From the NCBI RefSeq assembly GCF_001544475.1, contig NZ_FCNW02000014.1:1-64000 (forward strand): 64,000 nucleotides of DNA, in the 5' to 3' direction. The position numbers were made by a program, and so were the translations under genes. This DNA is from Caballeronia humi (lineage in GTDB: Bacteria; Pseudomonadota; Gammaproteobacteria; Burkholderiales; Burkholderiaceae). Of this stretch, positions 57,455 to 64,000 are shown one piece after another. Under the pieces are notes generated by a model. It did no database searches and was not told the DNA's origin. It worked only from the letters and a program-made list of their open reading frames with translations. The stretch's first letter is position 1. Every line of letters begins with the position of its first letter.

Positions 57455-58357
57455 ATGAGTTACCGGGAACTGATCGCCGAACTGGATCGCGAGCACGCGG
57501 AAGCGCTGTCGGACGCGTTGCTGGAAGTCGGCGCGCTGTCGGTATCAGTGGAAGACGCCGACGCCGATACGCCCGACGAGCAGCCGCTTTTCGGCGAGCC
57601 CGGTCTCACGCCGGAACAGAGCGCGTGGAAGCACTCGCGCGTCGTCGCGCTCCTCGCCGAAGACGCCGATCCGGCCGTCCTGCTCGCGGCGGCATCGAAC
57701 GAAATCGGCCTGGCGCACGCGCCGACTTTCTCCGTGCGCGACGTCGAGGAACAGGACTGGGTGCGGCTCACGCAGTCGCAGTTCGATCCGATTCCGATCG
57801 GCGAGCGAATCTGGGTGGTGCCTTCGTGGCACGCCGCGCCCGATCCGGACGCGCTGATTCTCGAACTCGATCCGGGGCTCGCGTTCGGCACCGGCAGTCA
57901 TCCGACGACGCGGCTTTGCATGGAATGGCTGGAGCAATCGGTTCAGACAGGCCAGTCGGTGCTCGACTACGGCTGCGGCTCCGGCATTCTCGCGATCCTC
58001 GCGAAGAAGTGCGGCGCGAATCCGGTGTTCGGCATCGACATCGATCCGCAAGCGGTAGAGTCCGCGCGCCAGAACAGCGAGCGCAATCACGCGGAAGTCA
58101 CCTACGGCTTGCCCGCCGATTGCCCCGCCGGCGAATTCGATATCGTTGTCGCGAATATCCTTTCGAATCCGCTCAAACTGATGGCGTCGATGCTCGCCGC
58201 GAAGGTGAAACCGGGCGGTCGGATCGCGCTCTCGGGCATCCTCGCGCGACAGGCCGACGAGGTCGCGGCGGTCTATGCGCGCTGGATCGACATCGGCGTC
58301 TGGCGCGAACACGAAGGCTGGGTATGCCTCGCCGGGATTCGACGCGAAAGCCTTTAG
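57455..58357 (+). CDS. prmA: Ribosomal protein L11 methyltransferase
   Basis: 300 residues. Trimethylates ribosomal protein L11. The N-terminal domain is followed by the SAM-binding motif [13 protein letters not shown] and by [13 protein letters not shown] (N-I-L catalytic motif). It is closely linked to accC, as usual in beta-proteobacteria. Confidence 0.96.
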   Translation: MSYRELIAELDREHAEALSDALLEVGALSVSVEDADADTPDEQPLFGEPGLTPEQSAWKHSRVVALLAEDADPAVLLAAASNEIGLAHAPTFSVRDVEEQDWVRLTQSQFDPIPIGERIWVVPSWHAAPDPDALILELDPGLAFGTGSHPTTRLCMEWLEQSVQTGQSVLDYGCGSGILAILAKKCGANPVFGIDIDPQAVESARQNSERNHAEVTYGLPADCPAGEFDIVVANILSNPLKLMASMLAAKVKPGGRIALSGILARQADEVAAVYARWIDIGVWREHEGWVCLAGIRRESL

Positions 58358-58404
58358 AATAGCGCCATCGTCCACGAACCGGCCTCAGGGCCTGCGGCTC
58401 AAAC

Positions 58405-59871
58405 ATGGCGCTGGCAACCCGCTGTCCTCACTGCGACACCGTATTCCGACTCGATCCGCATCTGCTCGCGCCGCATGATGGCCGCGTGCGTTGCGGGCAT
58501 TGCCAGGAAGTCTTCGACGCCGCGCATTATCAGTTCGAGTTGGCGCCGGAAGGGGTCAAGGCTGCTGCTGACGTTGGGCAGGCGGCTGCCGCTTCGTCGC
58601 TGGCAGCATCCAGGGCGGAAACGGTGAACGGCACGGCCGTCGAGCACGCGGCAATCAAGACGGAGCCCATTGCGCCGGTTCCAGCAAGCGAGCCAATCGC
58701 GGCAGCGACCCCACCGGTCAAAAACGAATCGGCCTTCTCAAACGAAGGCTCGGACGACGCCGCCGCCGAACTGGAACAACCGCAAGCCGCACCCGCTCAG
58801 ACGCCCGCACTCGACTCCTTCGGCAAGCCGCATACGAAATCCTTTATCGCGAGCGGAGTTGCGACTTCAGCAACGTCAGCCGCGCCCGCCGCAACCTTCG
58901 ACGAAGAGAAAACCGTATTCGCAGCGTTTGGGCATCGTGTCGATGAGAGCCCGGCGCGAAGCGAATCGCCCGCCGAACCGGCGACGAGCCGAAGCACAGA
59001 ATCGATGAATGGCGAACGCGTCGAGCCATCGCTGGAAACCTCGGCGAAGGCGTCTGCGGAATCGTATGCCGCCACATCCCCAGCCGATACCCAACAAGGC
59101 AAGCGATTCGTACGCGCTCGCACCGGCCCGCTCGCGGATCATCCAGCCGAACCTGAATCGAAGGCCGAAGTCCACGAAGCACACGATACGCGCAGCGAAC
59201 CGTTCGTCGGGCCGTCCGCGCACGCTCGCACCGCGACGCCCGAAGCCGAGGCCACGACCCCGCCGCCCGCCAGCGCCCCCTGGCCCTCCGATCCCGAGCC
59301 GCGCTTCAACGCGCCGCCCTACGCCGGTACACACAGCGGCGAAGCCGAGCCCTACCCGCCACTTCGCGACAAACCCTCGCTCCTGCGCTCGCCGGCGTTC
59401 TGGCGCGTCGCGGGCCGGGTGATCGCGGTCGTCCTCGCGATCACGCTCGTGCTGCAAATACTGTGGTGGCAGCGCGAAAGCGTGATGGTCTACTTTCCGC
59501 CCGCGCAGTCGCTCTACGCGAAAGCGTGCGAGGCGTTCGATTGCGCCGTCACGCCGCCGCGCGACATCGACGGCTTGCAGATCGAGAACTCGAATCTACG
59601 CCAGGTCGACGGCCCTCACCGGCTCGAACTGCGACTCGCGCTGCGCAACCGGTTCGACGTCGCGCTCGCGTACCCGGCGCTCGAACTCACCCTCCTCGAC
59701 GACAAGAACAACATCGCGATTCGCCGCGTGCTGTGGCCGCAAGATTACGCGCGGCCCGGCACGGTGTTCGTGAACGGCCTCGCGCCGCGCAGCACGCAAG
59801 CCGTGATCGTGCGGCTCGATACCGGCGAAGCGGTGGCCGCGAACTATCGCGTGCAGGTTTTTTATCCGTGA
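58405..59871 (+). CDS. Zinc-ribbon (MJ0042) and DUF3426-domain membrane protein
   Basis: 488 residues. The N-terminal zinc ribbon has Cys7/Cys10 and Cys30/Cys33 (RCPHC...RCGHC). A ~280-residue low-complexity Ala/Glu/Pro/Ser linker follows. One membrane helix ([18 protein letters not shown], ~residues 335-355) precedes a C-terminal beta-rich DUF3426 domain, which should lie in the periplasm. The function is unknown. Its position after prmA and before tpx is conserved (from memory). Confidence 0.85.
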   Translation: MALATRCPHCDTVFRLDPHLLAPHDGRVRCGHCQEVFDAAHYQFELAPEGVKAAADVGQAAAASSLAASRAETVNGTAVEHAAIKTEPIAPVPASEPIAAATPPVKNESAFSNEGSDDAAAELEQPQAAPAQTPALDSFGKPHTKSFIASGVATSATSAAPAATFDEEKTVFAAFGHRVDESPARSESPAEPATSRSTESMNGERVEPSLETSAKASAESYAATSPADTQQGKRFVRARTGPLADHPAEPESKAEVHEAHDTRSEPFVGPSAHARTATPEAEATTPPPASAPWPSDPEPRFNAPPYAGTHSGEAEPYPPLRDKPSLLRSPAFWRVAGRVIAVVLAITLVLQILWWQRESVMVYFPPAQSLYAKACEAFDCAVTPPRDIDGLQIENSNLRQVDGPHRLELRLALRNRFDVALAYPALELTLLDDKNNIAIRRVLWPQDYARPGTVFVNGLAPRSTQAVIVRLDTGEAVAANYRVQVFYP

Positions 59872-59971
59872 TGACCGCACGCCACGCCCACCCTTCGCTT
59901 TCTTTCCCCGCGCGCATCCGGTCCCGGGCGCGCGCATTCCTCTGAACATCACACGCAATCAGGAGCGCAAC

Positions 59972-60472
59972 ATGAGTCAAGTCACCCTCGGCGGCAACTC
60001 GATCGATGTAGGCGGCACGTTCCCGTCGGCGGGCCAGCAGGCTGCCGACTTCACGCTGGTCGGCGCGGATCTCGGCGACCTCAAGCTCGCGAATTTCGCC
60101 GGCAAGCGCAAGGTGCTGAACATCGTGCCGAGCCTCGACACGCCGACCTGCGCCACGTCGACCCGCAAGTTCAACGAATCCGCCGGCAAGCTCGACAACA
60201 CGGTCGTCGTGGTCGTCTCAGGCGATCTGCCGTTCGCGGCCAAGCGTTTCTGCGTGACGGAAGGCCTGGAGAACGTCGTGACGGCATCGACGTTTCGCGG
60301 CACCGATTTTGCGAAGGCCTATGGTGTAGACGTGACGAGCGGCCCGCTGAAAGGGCTGACGGCGCGCGCGGTTGTCGTGATCGATGAAAACGACAAGGTC
60401 GTGCATTCGGAACTCGTGCCGGAAATCAAGGACGAGCCGAACTACGACGCGGCACTCGCTGCACTGAAGTAA
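59972..60472 (+). CDS. tpx: Thiol peroxidase
   Basis: 166 residues. An atypical 2-Cys peroxiredoxin. The peroxidatic Cys60 is in [17 protein letters not shown] and the resolving Cys94 in [11 protein letters not shown], as in E. coli Tpx (61 and 95). It reduces peroxides with thioredoxin. Confidence 0.97.
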   Translation: MSQVTLGGNSIDVGGTFPSAGQQAADFTLVGADLGDLKLANFAGKRKVLNIVPSLDTPTCATSTRKFNESAGKLDNTVVVVVSGDLPFAAKRFCVTEGLENVVTASTFRGTDFAKAYGVDVTSGPLKGLTARAVVVIDENDKVVHSELVPEIKDEPNYDAALAALK

Positions 60473-60615
60473 GCGATCTGTGTGCGGACCGTTCGCGGTC
60501 CGCGCATTCATCAAGCGGTGACCTCGCTCATCAGGTCGAACCTGCCGCCGCCTGATGAATGCGCCATCGAAACGCGCAATTCTTTCTCACCTATTCGATT
60601 CAAAGGACGTTTGCC

Positions 60616-61554
60616 TTGGCTACGCTCATCTGCGGCTCGCTCGCCTACGACAACATCATGACCTTCCAGGGGCGCTTCGGCGACCACATCCTGCCGGACC
60701 AGGTGCACATGCTGAACATCAGCTTCCTGGTCCCGACGATGCGCCGCAACTTCGGCGGCTGCGCGGGCAACATCGCGTACGCGCTGAATCTGCTCGGCGG
60801 CGACGCGAAGATCATGGCGACGCTCGGCGACGCCGACGCGCAGCTCTACATCGACCGGCTGGACGCGCTCGGTCTCTCGAAGGACTACGTGCGCGTGTTG
60901 CCCGGCCAGCACTCGGCGCAATGCTTCATCACCACCGATCTCGGGAACAATCAGATCACCGCTTTCCACCCCGGCGCGATGATGGAATCGCACCTGAACC
61001 ACGTCGACAAAACTACCGGCATCACGCTCGGCATCGTTGCCCCGGATGGTGCCGACGGCATGCGCCAGCACGCCGACCAGTTCGCCGCGAAGGGCGTGCC
61101 GTTCGTCTTCGATCCGGGCCAGGCGCTGCCGATCCTCGAAGGTGTGGAGCTTCGTCACATGATTGAACTTGCCTCTTACGTGGCGGTCAACGATTACGAA
61201 GCCAAGTTGTTGAGCAACAAGACCGGCTGGTCCATCGAGGAGATTGCGGGCCGCGTCGAGGCGCTGGTCGTCACGCGCGGCGAACACGGTGCGCAGATTC
61301 ATCATGAGCGAGGGGTCGAGGAGATTCCGGCGGTGAAGGCGCAGCAGATCGTCGATCCGACCGGTTGCGGCGACGCGTTCCGGGGCGGCTTGCTGTACGG
61401 TATCGAGAACAAGCTTGGCTGGGAGAAGACCGGTCGTCTTGCCAGCCTGATGGGGTCACTCAAAATCGAACATCAGGGACCGCAGACTTACGCGCCCACG
61501 CGCACCGACATCGAAGAACGTTTCAAACAGGCTTTCGGAAGCAGCCTGTCGTAA
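60616..61554 (+). CDS. PfkB-family carbohydrate/nucleoside kinase (adenosine kinase-like)
   Basis: 312 residues. It has FGGCAGNIAYALNLLGGDAK near the N-terminus and DPTGCGDAFRGGLLYG with the catalytic Asp. The pattern is close to bacterial nucleoside (adenosine) kinases of Burkholderia, but the substrate is inferred. The likely start is a TTG at 60616, six bases after AAAGGACG, which gives MATLICGSLAYDN and normal length. The frame opens 19 codons earlier at an ATG (60559) with no good ribosome site. Confidence 0.88.
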   Translation: MATLICGSLAYDNIMTFQGRFGDHILPDQVHMLNISFLVPTMRRNFGGCAGNIAYALNLLGGDAKIMATLGDADAQLYIDRLDALGLSKDYVRVLPGQHSAQCFITTDLGNNQITAFHPGAMMESHLNHVDKTTGITLGIVAPDGADGMRQHADQFAAKGVPFVFDPGQALPILEGVELRHMIELASYVAVNDYEAKLLSNKTGWSIEEIAGRVEALVVTRGEHGAQIHHERGVEEIPAVKAQQIVDPTGCGDAFRGGLLYGIENKLGWEKTGRLASLMGSLKIEHQGPQTYAPTRTDIEERFKQAFGSSLS

Positions 61555-61570
61555 TTAGTGGAGCAAGGCA

Positions 61571-62047
61571 ATGAAATTCATCAGTCGTATCGTGCTGGCA
61601 GCGGCACTCGTCAGCTCAGTGGCCATGTCGGGCTGCGCCTACAACAGCAGTTCGCCCGACGTCTATACGGCATCGCAGGCGCAACGTGAGGAGACCGTCC
61701 GCATGGCGACGGTCGAAAGCGTGCGCGGCGTGAAGATCAGCTCGAACAACGGGCAGCCGAGCGGCCTCGGCGCGATCGGTGGCGGCGCACTCGGCGCGGT
61801 GGCCGGCAGCGCGCTCGGCGGCGGACGCGGGTCGATTCTGACCGGCATCGTGGGCGGTCTGGCGGGCGCGGTGGCGGGCAATGCGGTGGAGAACTCCACG
61901 GCGGTCAAGAACGGTCTCGAGATCACCGTGCGGCTCGATAACGGCGACATGCGCGCCATCACGCAAACGTCCACCGGCGAGGTGTTCCAGGCGGGCGAGC
62001 GCGTTCGTCTGCTGTCGAGCGGCGGCGTCACGCGCGTCACGCACTGA
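61571..62047 (+). CDS. Glycine-zipper outer-membrane lipoprotein (SlyB/Pcp-like)
   Basis: 158 residues. Signal peptide with lipobox AMSGC (Cys22). A glycine-zipper repeat (AIGGGALGAVAGSALGGG, then IVGGLAGAVAGNAVE) spans about residues 72-115. The C-terminal ~45 residues are a small beta domain (ITVRLDNGDMRAITQT). It probably supports outer-membrane integrity. It follows the kinase gene by 16 bases. Confidence 0.92.
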   Translation: MKFISRIVLAAALVSSVAMSGCAYNSSSPDVYTASQAQREETVRMATVESVRGVKISSNNGQPSGLGAIGGGALGAVAGSALGGGRGSILTGIVGGLAGAVAGNAVENSTAVKNGLEITVRLDNGDMRAITQTSTGEVFQAGERVRLLSSGGVTRVTH

Positions 62048-62092
62048 GGGTTCTGGCCGGCATCGTCGCCGGTTGGCTTGGAGACCTACATC

Positions 62093-62124
62093 GCGCATGT
62101 GCCGGACGGCACATGCGCTTTTTT
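62093..62124 (+). terminator. Terminator after the glycine-zipper lipoprotein gene
   Basis: GCGCATGTGCCG (62093-62104), loop GA, CGGCACATGCGC (62107-62118), then TTTTTT. Confidence 0.92.
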
Positions 62125-62150
62125 GCGTCCGTACGCCACGCGATGGCGAT

Positions 62151-62184
62151 AAAAAACCCGCCGCTGATTTCCCTGGCGGCGGGT
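62151..62184 (-). terminator. Terminator after the histone-like gene
   Basis: ACCCGCCGC (62156-62164) pairs with GCGGCGGGT (62176-62184). On the minus strand a six-T run follows. Confidence 0.85.
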
Positions 62185-62253
62185 CTTGACCGGGTAGCAC
62201 TACCCGGTCCTGAGACACATCGAGTGTGTCGCGGTGCTTCGTGCTGCTATCGC

Positions 62254-63009
62254 TTACGGACGGCTGCCCGTCGGGAACGGCCATGCGGCAGCCGGGTTCA
62301 ACGCCGTCTTGACCGCTGAAGCCGGAGCCGGAGCTGCCGGAGTCGTGGCGGTGGTTGCCGGAGCTGCAGCAGGGGTCTTCTTCGCGGCAGCGGCCTTCTT
62401 GACCGGCGCCTTTTTCGAAGCCGGGGCGGCAGCTTTCTTGGCTGCGACGGGAGCTGCGCTTTTGGTAGCAGCAGGAGCAGCGGGCGCTGCGGGTGCGGCC
62501 GCAGCCTTCTTCGCAGCAGGCGCCTTCTTGGCAGCGGGAGCCTTCTTCGCCGCAGGGGCCTTCTTCGCAGCAGGAGCCTTTTTCGCGGGGGCTTTGGCAG
62601 CGGCCTTTTTCGCAGGCGCCTTCTTCGCCGCCGCCTTCTTGGCCGGGGCTTTCTTCGCTGCGGCCTTCTTCGCCGGCGCTTTCTTCGCGGCTACCTTCTT
62701 CGCCGCGACTTTCTTGGCCGCGACCTTCTTCGCTGCGGCCTTCTTCGCCGGCGCCTTCTTGGCGGCTACTTTCTTCGCAGCGGCTTTCTTCGCCGGAGCT
62801 GCCTTCTTCGCCGCGACCTTCTTCACCGCGACTTTTTTCGCTGCTACTTTCTTTGCTGCGACCTTCTTGGCCGGTGCCACCTTCTTCGCGGCTACCTTTT
62901 TCGCCGGAGCGACTTTCTTCGCCGCGGTTACCTTCTTGGCGGCTGTTTTCTTCACGGCCGGCTTGGCTGCAGCCTTCTTGGCGGCGGGTTTTTTCTTGGC
63001 AAGTGCCAT
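62254..63009 (-). CDS. Histone H1-like Ala/Lys/Pro-rich protein (AlgP-like)
   Basis: 251 residues, almost wholly made of AAKK, VAAKK and APAKK-type units. It ends in a short non-repetitive tail ([11 protein letters not shown]). The composition matches bacterial histone H1-like DNA-binding proteins and AlgP, which bind and compact DNA. Two adjacent ATGs occur; the second (63009) has the better spacing from AAGGAG. Repeats make the gene prone to length change. Confidence 0.9.
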   Translation of the reverse strand: MALAKKKPAAKKAAAKPAVKKTAAKKVTAAKKVAPAKKVAAKKVAPAKKVAAKKVAAKKVAVKKVAAKKAAPAKKAAAKKVAAKKAPAKKAAAKKVAAKKVAAKKVAAKKAPAKKAAAKKAPAKKAAAKKAPAKKAAAKAPAKKAPAAKKAPAAKKAPAAKKAPAAKKAAAAPAAPAAPAATKSAAPVAAKKAAAPASKKAPVKKAAAAKKTPAAAPATTATTPAAPAPASAVKTALNPAAAWPFPTGSRP

Positions 63010-63012
63010 CAT

Positions 63013-63454
63013 TTTCTCCTTCAGGTTTCAGATGAGAGTCAGTTCAAACAACACCCTTCGTCAAAACCCGCTTCCCGCATGGGCTTCTCACGACCCACGC
63101 TACGAAGCGGATTATTCATCGGCGTACGCTGATGGAGCCCGCTTACGCTAATGAATACGGCAAGGCGCGCCGTGCCCCGAGGCACCGCGCGCCAAATTGA
63201 GTCGACACCTAACACCGGTGCCGGCAATCGCTTGATCGAACCGGCGGCTAAGCCGCCGGCATTTTCCGGGGGGAAGTTTGCCCGTCCCACTGAAGGGTTC
63301 GCAAAACGCCTGTCTTCTAGTCGGGCCATTGGCCCTCGAGGCGCACTTTGCATCAGGCGACCGTTCTCCTAAACCTTGACTGCAGATGCTCGCGTTGGTC
63401 GCGGCGGCACCTGCATCCCATCGATTTCCGTCTGCAACACGTCCTGGCTTGTTG
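63013..63454. other. Intergenic region between nrdB and the histone-like gene
   Basis: 442 bases without a convincing gene. A 13-bp stem with one mismatch (63164-63176 with 63181-63193, loop CCGA) and a 9-bp stem CCGGCGGCT/AGCCGCCGG (63241-63249 with 63251-63259) lie here. Neither has a T-tail on the minus strand, so the nrdB terminator is not certain. The promoter of the histone-like gene must be at the left end. Confidence 0.55.
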
Positions 63455-64000
63455 TTATTCCCAGGTCAGCGCGCCGCCCGTTTGATAATCAATCACGCGT
63501 GTCTCGAAGAAGTTGCGTTCCTTCTTCAAGTCGATCATCTCGCTCATCCACGGGAACGGATTCTCCTCGTTCGGGTAGAGCGGATCGAGGCCAATCTGCT
63601 GGCAACGTCGATTGCAGATGAAGCGCAGGTAGCTCTTGAACATCGACGCGTTCAGGCCGAGCACCCCGCGCGGCATGGTGTCTTCAGCGTAGCGATATTC
63701 GAGTTCGACTGCCTGCTTGAAAATGTCGCGGATCTCCGCGCGGAACGCCGGCGTCCACAGTTGCGGTTCTTCCAGCTTGATCTGGTTGATCAGGTCGATG
63801 CCGAAATTGCAGTGCATCGACTCGTCACGCAGGATGTACTGGTACTGCTCCGCCGCGCCCGTCATCTTGTTCTGCCGGCCGAGCGCCAGGATCTGCGTGA
63901 AGCCGACGTAGAAGAACAAGCCTTCCATCACACAAGCGAAAACGATCAACGACTTCAGCAATTTCTGGTCCGCTTCGAGCGTGCCAGTGGTGAAAGCGGG
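63455..64000 (-). CDS. nrdB: Class Ia ribonucleotide reductase beta subunit, C-terminal part
   Basis: The frame runs without a break from the stop at 63455 to the window edge (182 codons); the N-terminal part is outside. It has [16 protein letters not shown] and [20 protein letters not shown], the second diiron-site helices with Glu and His ligands, and the C-terminal tail that binds NrdA. It makes the tyrosyl-radical subunit for dNTP synthesis. Confidence 0.96.
   Translation of the reverse strand, partial: PAFTTGTLEADQKLLKSLIVFACVMEGLFFYVGFTQILALGRQNKMTGAAEQYQYILRDESMHCNFGIDLINQIKLEEPQLWTPAFRAEIRDIFKQAVELEYRYAEDTMPRGVLGLNASMFKSYLRFICNRRCQQIGLDPLYPNEENPFPWMSEMIDLKKERNFFETRVIDYQTGGALTWE

Noticed and set aside
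62234-63151. A plus-strand frame rich in Ala/Phe opposite the histone-like gene
   Set aside because: It is the mirror image of Lys/Ala codons. The minus strand has a ribosome site, terminator and known composition.

Overview
The window is high-GC and carries only chromosomal genes of the kind and order found in Burkholderia sensu lato (Burkholderia, Paraburkholderia or Caballeronia). Signs of this are the bamE-dapB-exbBD-leuS-lptE-holA-proA run, accBC-prmA, the malic enzyme with a phosphotransacetylase tail, the Ala/Lys-rich histone-like protein and an AraFGH plus De Ley-Doudoroff sugar cluster. I saw no tRNA, rRNA, CRISPR, insertion sequence or prophage. The genus is an inference from gene content; no 16S gene is present.

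Layout. 1-3636 (minus): a trimeric autotransporter adhesin, cut by the left edge, with a 57-residue tandem repeat. 4124-13456 (minus): a housekeeping run for outer-membrane assembly (bamE, lptE), lysine and proline synthesis (dapB, proA), a proton-channel pair (exbB/exbD), leucyl-tRNA synthetase, DNA polymerase III delta and a HemJ/CopD-type membrane protein. fur is divergent from bamE. 14165-18137: allantoate degradation (alc, allA) and a DctA carrier, with a divergent GntR-type regulator whose likely operator lies in both promoters. 18184-22046 (plus): a formylglycine-generating enzyme with an export signal and a large secreted Cys-type sulfatase. 22063-25236 (minus): tkt-gapA. 25560-28296: a VOC protein, rsmE, and a lipoprotein guanyl-RNase with its barstar inhibitor. 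28297-37097: maeB, thiL-pgpA-pncC, a SWIM/SNF2 helicase and pyrF.

37341-47532 (minus) is a sugar-catabolism island: iclR-dgoK-dgoA-SDR, then an ABC importer, a second sugar dehydrogenase, an SMP-30 lactonase and a mutarotase. Together they import an aldose such as galactose or arabinose, oxidise it at C1, open the lactone, and phosphorylate and cleave the 2-keto-3-deoxy acid. The aldonate dehydratase is missing from the window.

47691-53522 (minus): cell-wall and shikimate genes (mtgA, aroE, mpl) with an RNB exonuclease and a YqiA esterase. 53701-62124 (plus): a nucleotidyltransferase-like protein, a TlpA thioredoxin, accB-accC-prmA, a zinc-ribbon protein, tpx, a PfkB nucleoside kinase and a glycine-zipper lipoprotein. 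62151-64000 (minus): the histone-like protein and the C-terminal end of nrdB.

No clear new multi-gene system stands out. The points most worth following are the exported FGE/sulfatase pair, the exported RNase/barstar pair, the shared GntR operator, competing hairpins in the accB leader and before the FGE gene, a 31-codon leader ORF before iclR, and an orphan terminator that suggests a small RNA near 28.1-28.2 kb.
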